Source: Chara braunii
Lineage: Eukaryota > Streptophyta > Charophyceae > Charales > Characeae
Direction of reading: 5' to 3'
NCBI GenBank assembly: GCA_003427395.1
Contig: BFEA01000071.1
Span: forward strand, 1,427,475-1,474,881
Length of the DNA stretch: 47,407 nucleotides
The notes under the pieces: generated by a model
What the model saw: the letters and a program-made list of their open reading frames with translations, nothing else
Told to the model about the DNA's origin: nothing
The model's database searches: none
Part shown: positions 19,869-29,964 of the stretch, in pieces
Position numbering within the stretch: the stretch's first letter is position 1
How the letters are laid out: each line of letters begins with the position of its first letter
Made by a program: the position numbers and the translations under genes

Positions 19869-21235
19869 CTAGATCAAAACACCACCCAAAGTAGTAGGTC
19901 CTGTGTCTGTTTCCACGATGAAGGGTCGACTTGGATCATTGTCAAAGCAAGGAACGCCGAGAATCATTTCACCTTCTCGAAATGCAGCCTTCATGTCGTC
20001 TACTGTTGCCTGTTGCTTGAGTCCCCATTCCCAGTTTTTGTTTTTGCGTACCAATTTCCTCAAATGTTTTACCCTTGCTGCAAACCTCCGGATAAAGATA
20101 CGTCAAAACCCACAAGTCCCAAGAAAACTTCGTACATCTGTGATGGATTTGAAAGGAGTCGGTCACTCCAAAATCTTGTTCGTCTTTTTCGTATCCCGCC
20201 GACGACCCTTCTTATCGCATAGGAATCCCAAAATTGTTGCCTCGCGCATGCAGTGCCTGGATTTGACACCGCTAGCTGTGAGGTTGTACTCCTTCAACTT
20301 TTGCAGGACCTTTACCACATCGTGAATATGTTCCTAGACAAACTTGTGAGTGTCTTGTAACACTTCCGTCTCGTCCTTTATGCGAGGTCCTGGAATAGCC
20401 AAATCGTCGATATATGGCGATGTCACGTCAGGACAGAGTGGCTGCATGACTCTCATCATATACCGTTGTACAATAGCGACGACATTTGTCCAACCTTGAG
20501 GTGCTGAACACATATGAATCAATCCCCTACGCGTATGCATTGCCGTCATTTGTCTATCCGCTGTATACAAGGGGAATTGATCATAACCTGAATACAAATC
20601 AATCAATGTTATAATGGATCTACCTGCACAAGATTCTGACAGTTGATCTGCATGTGGAAGCTCACCTGCAGGTCCTGGACTCATCTGAGGACGCCGTTTG
20701 GTTTGATAAAACAGAACCAAGGAGATGCATGTGGACGATAAGAATAGTCGGCCACTTTCGTCTGAATTTTTCCATCCAGATACTCAATCACCTTGCGATA
20801 ATCGTCCGGATTTGGATATCGTGGACCTCTTATATTCTATAGCTCATGTGGCACCGTATGTATTCTGATCATAGGAATCATATCAACATCCAACCTTCCT
20901 TGTTCGTTATCATCAAAGACATAAGCCAGATGTACGTCCTTTAAAGTACTAACGAGGAGGTCAGTTTCTGCCTTAGTCAGAAATCCATCGTCCCCAATGA
21001 TCATTTCCTTGATTCTGTCGTTCGTCAATCGACATGGTCCTTCTTTTGCCTTCATCTTCATTGTCTTGATCCACTCTCTTTCTTCCTCGTTATAAATTTC
21101 CTGGTCCTGAGTGATCAAGACAGACACAAGCTGTGCTTTCACTCCTACTTTCTTATGTCTGCGCTTCGATCCCTCGGCAAGTTTCCGTCCTCTAAAAAAG
21201 GACCCTACCTTGATGCGGGCATAACCAGTGTACTC
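19869..21235 (-). pseudogene. Gypsy reverse transcriptase with stops, frameshift and internal deletion
   Basis: Fingers: YRKVIEYLDGKIQTKVADYS, then HASPWFCFIKPNGVLR. After a TGA at about 20681 (probably a former Trp in RWVQDL) there is a frameshift with a small deletion, then ELPHADQLSESCAGRS, motif A region ITLIDLYSGYDQFPLY, PQGWTNVVA and motif C PYIDDLAIPGP, which is an intact YIDD. Thumb and connection continue past stops at 20334, 20163 and 20103 as DVRSLGTCGF-type and KAAFREGEMILG blocks. FIVETDTGPTTLGGVLI marks the start of RNase H. Stops at 20837, 20334, 20163 and 20103 mostly fall where related RTs have Trp. Confidence 0.88.
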
Positions 21236-21717
21236 ACCTCCTGAGATGCGTCCAATCGATATGTCAAAGTCATACTTCCTGCACCTCCCACATCGGCTAT
21301 CGCATTAGTTAAAGCCTGCACCAATCCTGGGTCAACTAAGGCTCCTATTGATAGGAAATTTATTGCCTGCGAGATGTCTGGCAAGGCAATATAAAATTCC
21401 CTTGGCTCTTCAAAACCGTCAAATGACTCTTTCTCTTTCCTGAGTCTCTCTGACTCTGGAAACGAGTAGGATCCGGGATTAAGCCGGTTCCTCGAGTTTT
21501 CAGGCCCTGTGTTTTTGCATTTTCTCACCTCATAGTATTCACACACAGGGTCACACAAGGCGACAAACATGGAGCCATCATGCTTATTAATAATTATGCT
21601 CTCAGTCCTGCATTGAAATGGTCTTCCCAGCAATACTTCATGCTCAACTCTGGGCAGAACATAGAAGTAGGAACGAGCTTTCACCCTTCCTACTGAGACC
21701 ATGACGTCGCTAGCCGT
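21205..21717 (-). pseudogene. Gypsy pol: end of protease and protease-RT linker
   Basis: It starts VMVSVGRVKARSYFYVLPRV then VLLGRPFQCRTESII, the C-terminal half of the protease fold (the LGRPF block). About 130 residues of linker follow, with SERLRKEKESFDGFEEP and hydrophobic segments. A frameshift at about 21210 leads to the RT-side frame starting VGSFFRGRKLAEGSKRR. It is in frame with the active-site half of the protease across a TGA at 21718. Confidence 0.75.
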
Positions 21718-21915
21718 TCAACAGAAAGGAGTTGATCCACTTGCGCCTATAAGGAATCCAATATCAGCTCGATTGATTCTGATTCCTGCCTCCATGACTT
21801 CCTTTTCTCGAATGATATTCATTTCAGCACCGTCATCTATCAGGGCAGTAAACTCACCTTGCCCAACATGCACTTTTAGGAGACCAGTGGCAACACACCG
21901 CCAGTCCATTTTTGT
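21718..21915 (-). pseudogene. Gypsy aspartic protease (retropepsin), active-site half
   Basis: The frame reads LKVHVGQGEFTALIDDGAEM then NIIREKEVMEAGI. The ALIDDGAE block is the retropepsin D-S/T/D-G active site, with the DDG variant also seen in other gypsy proteases. It is bounded by TGA codons at 21916 and 21718 but is in one frame with its neighbours on both sides. The family normally works as a homodimer to cut Gag-Pol. Confidence 0.85.
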
Positions 21916-22605
21916 TCATGCAGGTGCCCTGTTAGCCTCTGGAGGAATGATGTTTCCAAATTTAACGATCATTACCTTCCTCCGCGTTAGTCTCTGCTTG
22001 AGCTCATCAAGGATCTTTGAAGATGCTGCCAGAAATTCCTTTAGCGTAAACAAGTCACGCTGACTTTCCAAGATACGATCAACAATCTGCTCAATGTCAA
22101 TTCTTTTCTCAACAGGAATTGTGTAAATATTCTTCTTACGTCGAGGCTCCTCTTCCTCGACTGCCTCCTTTCTTTTCTCAACATCTTGCTCTGAAGTGCG
22201 CTGTTTTGATTGCCGCTCATCTTCGGCACGCAGTTTCTCACCTTCCTTGTCTGAATTGCTCTCTTCATCATCCTGGACAAGGATTTCTTCTACTGGTTCC
22301 TTTGACGTACCTCTTGCAACCGTCTTATTGCTTACGACCTTTCGAGTTTTTCGCACTTGCGGCAATGTCGTCGGGGCTGCTCGCTTAAGTACAGGTCGCG
22401 AAATCACATTAGCATTCATGGATCTAGGCCCAGATGAAGATTCAGGTTCAGTTGGAGAGGTATTATCATGTACATCCCATCCTCCAAATAGGTACAAATT
22501 AGGTAGACCTGGCCATTCTTCATCCATGTCGAGACACAGTTGAATGACCGTGTCTCGGCATTTTCTCATTTTTTCAGTCACCTTCTGGGCCCGTTGGATG
22601 AGCAT
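21916..22605 (-). pseudogene. Gag-pol linker with charged coiled coil
   Basis: About 230 residues in the same frame as gag, separated only by a TAA at 22624. The N-terminal half is Ser/Pro-rich. The middle is highly charged (EEILVQDDEESNSDKEGEK, KRKEAVEEEEPRRKK), and the end, DIEQIVDRILESQRDLFTLK then EFLAASSKILDEL, is a helical block. A similar block precedes the protease in other Ty3/gypsy polyproteins. Function is probably structural; the exact role is not known to me. Confidence 0.7.
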
Positions 22606-22623
22606 TTCTCCATGTTCCGTCAG

Positions 22624-23928
22624 TTATCCCAATTCCACCTCTTGGTCATCAATCTGCAAAGATTGAAAAGCTTCCTCCATTCTGAAGAGTTCTTCTTCTT
22701 CAGGCGATGCCATTCTAAAGGTGGCTGGCAAACTTTTCCCCATTCGTCGGAAAACTTCTTTCCTAATGCCTCCTTCGATATCAGGATCAATAAGATTTTC
22801 TTCAAAATCATAGACTTCCCCATGAATGGTAGTATATACGATCTTATCTGCCTCGTCTTTGGTGAGGATTTGACAAAATCGCATAACATGTCCCTTCTGG
22901 ACGCAATACTTACATGTAAGATCTTTGGCCCAGTTACCTCGTCCACCAAAATTTCCACGCCCCCGCCCACGGCCCCCTCCAGCGTGTTGCTGACTTGGGC
23001 CGGGTTGGGATTGATCAGGCTGTGCCTGAGCATTTCCGCCATTTCCACCATTTCCACCATTTTTCCCTTGCTTCTTGGAAGTCCCTGGACCCCCTCGAAT
23101 GTGATTTAAAGCCTTTCTCTCAGCTTTTGTCAGCTTCTTGGGTGGTTCCTCTTCCTCACTCTCGCTATCACTGTTGCTTTCCACAGCAACCTCTTTCGCC
23201 TTTCTTTTACTTTCCTTTGCCTTGACCATCATGATTTCCATCTTCAGACGTTCAGCGCGCATATCTGTCATCATTTCTCTCATATCTGATAAGGTCTTGA
23301 AAACTTCACGATCCTTATCTTTACTGACATCCTCCTTCTCGTGATCTTCCTTGAGCTGCTTTAGTAGTCTGTAAAGCATTTGGTCAAAGCCTCCTGCCAA
23401 AAGATTAGCTTTTATTTTTGGCCAGTCATATTTTCCTTGCATATCTTTCATCAACTCTCTTTGCTCGACTTCTGAGAAGTTGTCCAGAAAGATGATGCAT
23501 TTATCTTTATCTGGCAAATCAGAAATTAGTCGAGCGATTCGCTCAAACTCCATCAAGAATTGTCTAGTTGACCCGAACGTTCGTCGGACAACTTTTCGGA
23601 GATCAGCCAGATCTAGTAGCTGATCCTCCAGCTGATATTTGACCAACAAGTTTTCTTTGAACTCAACCCAATCTTTCGATTCGTTCCCTAGGGTCATCAA
23701 CTCCTCCTTATATCCCACCTTACAATATCGTTTTACTTTCTGCAACATCTCTGCGTCAGTCCATTCTCGACAACTCGCCAGTTGCTCGAATTTTTTTGCC
23801 CAGCCAGAGGCGTTGTTGCCATCGAACAAAGGCACATCCACCTTTGGAAGTTGATTTCTTTGTCCGGATGATTCTTGAATCGCCTTGGCTAATTCCTTAA
23901 TGTCGTTTATCCTCTCGCCGTCAGACAT
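22624..23928 (-). pseudogene. Gypsy Gag with CCHC zinc knuckle
   Basis: I start it at MSDGERINDIKELAKAIQ; an upstream in-frame ATG at 23961 gives a less typical 11-residue extension. The retrotransposon gag core follows (LPKVDVPLFDGNNASGWAKK, FEQLASCREW, VEFKENLLVKYQL, REMMTDMRAERLK). Next come an acidic stretch, Gly/Asn and Gly/Arg repeats and a nucleocapsid zinc knuckle CKYCVQKGHVMRFC (CX2CX4HX4C). The TAA at 22624 may be a mutation, since the same frame continues as polyprotein. The gag fragment at 34756-35040 is a diverged relative. Confidence 0.9.
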
Positions 23929-24115
23929 CTTAAGTAACACAAGAACAATAACATCACACATCTTTATTTCAATCGACTACTCCTTGTTTTTCCATTCCTG
24001 TAAAGTTTTTCCTGATTTTTCATTTGAAAACAAAACAAAACAAGCTTAGATTATAATTTCTTAATATTTTTTTACCCGAGTGTCGTTCCACCAGGGACAA
24101 CGGTAGTTTGCCGTT

Positions 24116-24134
24116 ATCCCCGGCAACGGCGCCA
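24116..24134 (-). other. Primer-binding site of the gypsy element
   Basis: The minus strand reads TGGCGCCGTTGCCGGGGAT, two bases inside the LTR end (24137). This is the PBS motif of many plant Ty3/gypsy elements, usually assigned to a tRNA 3' end (often tRNA-Asp; I did not verify which). It fixes the 5' LTR as the right-hand copy. Confidence 0.88.
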
Positions 24135-25146
24135 CCTGTCGAGCGCATCGGCCCTCGCGTGAACGAGGGTCTTCCCGGCCATGTCACGCAGGAGTTACTT
24201 ATCAACAACAAAACACGGAGACAACTTAGGGACAAAAAGCAAAATAGTTTTCGCAAACTGCCGAGACGGTGCGTGGTCGCGTCGTCCCTTCGCCGCTCTA
24301 GCCGGGTGCGCCAGCTCTACATCCTGTGGTCCCCTGCGACAGGACAGGTTCCCGCGGGGCATAAGCTTGCTTCCCTAAGGGGTTGTCACCACCCTTAGGG
24401 GCGTATCCCTACCGAGCTACCGACCCACGTGCAAAAGCTTTAATATGCAATTGCAGAGGTAGGTCGGCCGATGGCGTTTGCTCACACGCTGTAGTATAGG
24501 TATACGAGAGTTAAACGCCTGTTGAACCCGAACGTTGTTCGTCACTTAGGGCGCTGATCTCCTGAGGATGAAGCAAACGTCAATCGACTAGGGTAATTAA
24601 GAAACAAACAATTCAACCCCAGTCCCATGCGTATCATACTCATCAGAATATATAACTTTTCAAAGCAATACATACACGGATCAATTTTACAGTCAATCAT
24701 TTCAATAAGTAAAACGTAATACTTAACATAATTGATTTGGTCTGACGAAAAAGATCATGCTGTCTTACTTCCTCCTCATCGGAGATGTAACCTCTTATGT
24801 ATAAAGAGGACCTTTTAGATCTATTTCCTCGATCTGAATTTGTGTTTGGAATTTTTTTCACTTGCGTTTCACATAAAAGTCTAAAGATAACTTTAGACTG
24901 AAGAAATAAATTTGTTTACTTTTTACTTCCTATGTATTTACCCCTCAATGCCAAAGCATGATAGTGAAATCATCGGGGTAATCCGAATACTATCCATCCG
25001 GCGGTCCTAACTACATAAAGTGTTTTTGTTTTTGTTTTCGTTTTTGAGATTACCTCGTGAAGTCATAATCATATGACTTCCTTGACGGGATTGGTCTATG
25101 CAAAAAGGTTTTTTGGAATCTGAGTAAGATTTCCAGAAAGCGGCGT

Positions 25147-25698
25147 CTAACCCTGGTATATCTGTCGTCCTCCACGCACATGCATCTCTAGCAAATTCAA
25201 ACGCGCGCGCTTGTTGTCGTCAAGTACCAGGGTTATCACTCGCCCTCTTCGCATGACTCTAAAACTCGGAGTAACATACAAGGAAGCCATCCATAAAGCT
25301 AGCCTCCACAGTATGACTCGAAAAGGCCGACTGAGTCCTAACAAATGTCTAGTCTCAGTATCCCGGATCCGGATGACGTCGAAACGTCTGCCAGACGAGG
25401 TAATCGTAATGCTCACAATGACTACAGAGAGACATTGGAGGTTACTCGCGCGGTGGAAATACAAGGTATATCCAAAGAACTCATCTGGGGTCCGGGTCGT
25501 ATCGGCGCGAAAGTCTGCGCGAGTATGAGGGAAAAATCCCTCGCCGTTGCGGAGCAATCCAATGAAGTCAGACCAGTCGATAGGGGATCCATCTCGAACT
25601 CGTAAAAGTCGCGTTGCACTCCTGATGAGATGCTCCTCGGGTGTATCACGGACCAGCAGACACCTCGGGATCGTCAAGTCTCGTCGTGCTCTAGGCAT
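25147..25698 (-). CDS. LTR-internal sense ORF b (copy B), unknown function
   Basis: An open frame of 183 codons, starting MPRARRDLTIPRCLLVRD, collinear with ORF b of copy A. It has a three-codon insertion near the C-terminus (VLDDNKRARLNL). Roughly 30 amino-acid differences separate the two copies, with no stop in either. This does not look like strong purifying selection, so coding is only possible. No family is recognised. Confidence 0.35.
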   Translation of the reverse strand: MPRARRDLTIPRCLLVRDTPEEHLIRSATRLLRVRDGSPIDWSDFIGLLRNGEGFFPHTRADFRADTTRTPDEFFGYTLYFHRASNLQCLSVVIVSITITSSGRRFDVIRIRDTETRHLLGLSRPFRVILWRLALWMASLYVTPSFRVMRRGRVITLVLDDNKRARLNLLEMHVRGGRQIYQG

Positions 25699-25721
25699 TT
25701 GCGTATCAGAACGAAACCAAA

Positions 25722-26235
25722 TCAGTCAAGTAAAAACTCATCGAGTTCTTCCGCTTCATTTTCCAATTCATCATCATATAGCGCTTCGGCCCCTATAATT
25801 GCAAACCTATTGGCACGCATCCGCTCCGCGTAGTATATGTTAAAAAATGGGCCTTGTCACTCGTTCAACCAAAGCACATATAACGGACAAACATCAACCT
25901 TATTTCAGGGATTTCGTTCACTCGTGGGTTGATCTCATAGGGCTGCAACACCACCAGGTTCATATTAACGAAGTGACGCTCAGGCAATGCAGGTGCAAAT
26001 TCGTAATGAAGAATATCCAAGCCGTTATCTCTCCTGAAAACAAGTCGCCTGGGGGTCTTTGCGCACTACCATCCCAAAATCACGGAACGTCCTCCTCAGA
26101 ATATAATTCTGACGGATTACAAATAAGTCGGCCTACACTTTCTACCCTCACTTCATCACGCCTTTGGAGTTCAACTCCCTCCGCCGCCGCATCACGATTG
26201 TTGAAAAAGAATAATTCTGTGGATCCCATAGCCAT
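25722..26235 (-). pseudogene. LTR-internal sense ORF a (copy B), unknown, broken
   Basis: It starts MAMGSTELFFFNNRDAAAEG, again right after a CTTCCCTTTTCTTTCAG acceptor-like site. A TGA interrupts it after SEEDVP, where copy A has CGA (Arg), a C-to-T change. Downstream blocks NLVVLQPYEINPRVNEI, MRANRF, GAEALYDDELENEAEEL and DEFLLD are preserved in other frames. Confidence 0.4.
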
Positions 26236-26487
26236 CTGAAAGAAAAGGGAAGACAAATGTGATCAAGTTAAAACTAAGTATTACTAAAATATTTGTCTTC
26301 CTTCTGGCTCGTGCTTCTTATGGCACGGCCAGCCACATCTGGAGTATCTAAATACACCCCGTTTGGCTAGTAGGACACGAACTGGGCTGCTTGTGGCACC
26401 AGTTCCCCATACGTCAGTGGCTCCTAGAATGGCCACCAAAGGAATACTATGGCACTTCCTCCTTACGCAAGGCACCAAGAACCTTAA

Positions 26488-26905
26488 ACCACAGGTCCCC
26501 CTCACGAAAAAAACCTCGGGGTACCGATAGCGCCGTTTCACGACGGCTACCTGTAGTACAGCTCAGAAAACCGGGCAGGCCTGCGTACGAAATTTTGCGA
26601 CAAAAATCTGAAATAAATCGAATCGCCGCGGCAATTATTTCACCGTTAAAATATATATATATATATTTTTCTGATATTTTTTCCTGAAAGATCACGACCT
26701 AATCTACGGACCCTCAAATTTTCAGACATTTTGGTGAATTACTTTCAGCACGAAAAATCGGCAAAGTTGTTGCTTGGAAAGTGGCGGGATTTGGACCCGT
26801 CGGCCTCCGCACAACCCGGAGCCTCAGTACGGTCGCCGCCCCTCCGTACAACCCGGCCCTAACTCACCGGTACCAGGGCTTTTCGGTGGCGGGGGGACCT
26901 GTGGT
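26488..26905. mobile_element. 418-bp MITE with TTAA target duplication
   Basis: It is bounded by TTAA at 26484-26487 and 26906-26909. Termini are the 14-bp perfect inverted repeat ACCACAGGTCCCCC; partial inverted similarity (GAAAA, then GGTACCG) continues to about 40 bp. The interior is AT-rich, with a TA run at 26650-26664, and encodes nothing. LTR copy A has a single uninterrupted TTAA at the same point, an exact empty site. TTAA specificity is typical of piggyBac-type transposition, but the ends do not start CCC as usual there, so the superfamily is uncertain. Confidence 0.85.
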
Positions 26906-27919
26906 TTAAGTCCGTCCGTGCAGACACTTTTGTCCATCCCCCTAGGAGGTGGTCTGGGATACTCCTCCTCCTCGCCCGAGCACAAGACTCGGATCTCATA
27001 AGTCGGGCCGTCTCCACCGAATCGGCATGGTATCCCCCCGAAAAGCGGTCCACTCTAAGTCGATAACAGGGCCGGCCTCTAAGGCAACGAACCCCCGCCC
27101 CAAATGCCTCCTAGAAGAAAGGAAAAACACCTACCCGACGGACGAGCAAGTTCTTGCCACCTGACGTCAAGAGTAACTTAGACAAAAGAAAGAAAGAACA
27201 CAGAAGAGAAAGCCATTCAGATAGACAGGCATAGACGAAGAGGTCATTCGGGCAAGAATAGGTGATCTTGGGAGAAAATTTATGTTCATCCAGGTTTCTC
27301 TTCTTTGTGGTCGCTTATTTTTCGTCGTCTTCTTTTCACTTTAATTTACACACATCCATAAGCATAGAGATGAGAAGACAACCATCCTTTCACCATCATC
27401 ACCATCATCCATTTCAGCCCACACGCCGTACCTGCAGTCAAAACCCAACGACGCACAGACCACCATGCAATCCTTTTCCATTGTCAGACTCTTTGTCATA
27501 CACGCAAACGCACACATTCTCTTCCCTTTTTCAATGAACATTCAGTAAAAACAGGTCAAAGCAAGTGTGGGTCCACTCAGGCGTGAAGGGAACTGAGTCA
27601 ATTTAACTGACCACTGACCTTGAGTGAAGTAATACGGTGCACTCAAGAAAAGCATATAAGATTACACTCCTGTTGACGTGACGGTGGTCGTCTCCAGTCG
27701 TCACCTAAGTGATCGACACCACTCTTGCTGCGACCACCTACCGCAACACCCCCTCGCTTACTTTTCAATAAGTATCACTGCCACTGACTTTCATTGTTAC
27801 CGCGTCACCACGTCGTCACAATTCACACCACTTCAATCCTCCTCTCCAGCGGTACCTTTCCCTACACCAAGGTCCGGCTGCCGCAAAATGTGGAACTTCT
27901 ACCGCCGGTAACCTTGCGT

Positions 27920-28285
27920 CGCCGCCGTAAAATTTTCACAGCGCTTCCGCACCACCGCGGTGTAAACCGGAGTCACCGCCGAAAAATTCGGACAGCGCTT
28001 CCGTGCCACCGCTGAAAAACCCGTAGTCGCCAATGTAAAATTTCGGCAGCGCTTTCGGACCACCGCCGATAAAACCGTAGTCGCCGCCGTAGAATTTCGG
28101 CAGCGCTTTCGCACCACCGTCGATAAAACTTGTGCCGTCGCTGCAAAAATTTGGCAGCACTTCGGTACCACCGCAGAAAAACCGTGTGCCGCCGCTGCAG
28201 AAATTAGGCAGCACTTCGGTACCACCGCAGTAAAAACCGGGACTGCCGCTGTAAAATTTCGACAGAACTTCCCCACAGTAGTGAG
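27920..28285. repeat. 54-bp minisatellite (LTR copy B)
   Basis: It corresponds unit by unit to 13098-13463, with the first unit starting at 27920. Unit number is the same in both LTRs, so no unit gain or loss has occurred since insertion. Confidence 0.88.
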
Positions 28286-28641
28286 AAAATGGCAGGCCAA
28301 AATTGGTAAAATTTGGGCCCCAGGCCCAAATCTCACGGCGCCGCACTGCCGCCGTCCGCAGCGCCACTGGGTCTGTCCCGTGGGACCAGCACCAGCCAGA
28401 GGGAAGAGGAGAAGAGTGCTCCCTGCCTTAGCTATGGCTGCCCTGTCTTCCTGTCCGCGCTCCTCTGCAAATCTTCAGCTCCTCCTCCTTGTCTCAGGCA
28501 GCACCTCAGCAGCCCAGCAACACTCTAGTGCACGTCACACAATGACAACACGAATGTTTTGTGTGGCAGCTGGGGGCAGCTGGCTGTTTTATAGTGGCTG
28601 ACGAGGTGTTGGACGTCACTCCAGCCCCCAGGCAAAATCGC

Positions 28642-29377
28642 GGGCTCACTGTAAGCCCTTGATCTGCCAAGATCCAGGGCTGACTGTGGCCGCACCACAG
28701 CCACAGCCTTAGTGTGGGGCAGTTTCTTTATTTGCCCTATTTTTTTTTATTTTTATCTTCCCCAGCTATCTCGGAATCTAGCGAGATAGCTGGGCTCCTG
28801 CCATTTCCAAATCAGTTTTTCTTTTATTTTTCTGATAAAGGGTTGAAAAGATATAACCCTTTTCAGTTTGATGTATCTGGACCCTTTTTCCGGGGCAGAT
28901 ACATCGAGGAAAAGGCAGCATCTAGCCTTTTCCTTAGTGGCCTTTAAATTTCCAGGCTCCCTGCAAAAAAGGGAGCCTGACAGTAACCTCTGGCAGCTTG
29001 TGCCAGAGGTAGCACCACGTGAGGACAAGTGTCCTGACACTAAATAAAGAAAAGAAAAGAAAAAACTAACTTCCTAATTTCTACTGGACCTGGCTTTTAC
29101 CTTGGCCAGGTGCATGCTGTTGCATGCAACAGCCCCCTTCCTTTTTCTCTCCTGTCCTTCCCTGAAAACGAGGAGGCAGTTGGCAGGTTGGGAGGAGTAG
29201 GACCTCCCCCTCCCAATCCCCACGTCCCTTTCTCTCTCTCTTTTACGCGATTACTGTGGGCCGCGAGCTTTAAGATCTCGTAGCCACAGTATGTTGGCAA
29301 AAAAACGGAGTGGAAACCTTTGTGCTCCCACACAGTCCAAAGGACTGTTCTTTTTCCTACGAGGCAGTTGCCTCATT
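28642..29377. repeat. Dense stem-loop array (LTR copy B)
   Basis: Same series as 13820-14555. Examples: 28761-28794 (13-bp stem, loop changed from CCGG-type to CTAG-type), 28986-29010 (10 bp), and near 28837-28864 an 8-bp AAAGGGTT/AACCCTTT stem that has a mismatch in copy A. Several stems are damaged here (GTGGAAAC for GTGGGAGC; CCTGAC for CCTCAC). Different hairpins continue in 29545-29876, for example GTGGGA...TCCCAC and TCTCCC...GGGAGA near 29610-29645. Confidence 0.8.
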
Positions 29378-29964
29378 TTGCTTTTCTTTTTTTACCTTTT
29401 TTTTTTTTTTTAATACAGTTTTTAGTTTTTCGTTTGTTTTCAGTCCTTCCCCGTTTCTGCCTTGTTGGCTGTGGCGTCAATGGCCACGAACAGGGAGGGA
29501 GAAAACAAAAAGGAGAAATAAACTTAAAAAAAAAAAAGAAATAAAGAAAAATAAACTTACCTAAGCACTATGGCGACCACAGCAACATCAGTGGGCTTGG
29601 TAATTGTCTGTGGGATGTATTCTCCCACGTTTTGGCGGGAGATTCATTCGACTTTGCTTGCCTGCTTGTTGGGAGTAATGTTGTGGCCAACTGCAGGAAC
29701 ATAGTCCCACTAGCAAAGAGGATTGAATCGAATGCCTTAATCTGAACTAATTTATGGAGATGTGCAGGAAATCGAGTTTGAACTGCTTTTTTGCATATGT
29801 GCTTTAAGCACGTCCAGGTTCAGGAGCTCAAATCTATCCTTTTTGCTAATGGGACCTCGGTTTTTGCTAAGGGGACCAATTCCACAAACTTATATCAAAA
29901 CTCGGACTTCGTCCGACATTGAAAATACAGGGCAGATACCCTTGTTACGGTTTCTGTCTCGACA

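Larger units (their letters stand above)
9746..29964 (-). mobile_element. Ty3/gypsy LTR retrotransposon with giant LTRs
   Basis: A complete 20.2 kb element: 5' LTR 29964-24137, PBS at 24134, gag-pol 23928-17864, 3' untranslated region to 16399 and 3' LTR 16398-9746 (all on the minus strand). LTR termini form the short inverted repeat TGTCGAG...CTCGACA, changed to CTCGATA at the outer end of the left copy. It sits inside PLE ORF2. The flanks are ACGT (29965-29968) and AAGT (9742-9745), probably a 4-bp target duplication with one change. Removing the element and one flank makes the PLE frame continuous. Gag-pol has stops and frameshifts and the LTRs differ by several per cent by eye, so it is old and inactive. 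I see no strong polypurine tract before 16398. Confidence 0.85.
24137..29964 (-). repeat. 5' LTR (right copy, B) of the gypsy element
   Basis: 5.83 kb from TGTCGAG at 24137 to CTCGACA at 29964. It is collinear with 9746-16398 and about 95% identical by eye in aligned stretches. Differences are the 418-bp TTAA MITE at 26488-26905 and a non-homologous 29545-29876 segment replacing 15484-16309 of copy A. The last 88 bp (29877-29964) again match copy A. The A/T-rich segment near 25020-25045 is a GTTTTT repeat, (GTTTTT)3 in copy A. Confidence 0.88.

Noticed and set aside
22624-22626. Programmed gag stop with readthrough into pol
   Set aside because: Many other in-frame stops in the same polyprotein are plainly mutations, so this one needs no special explanation.
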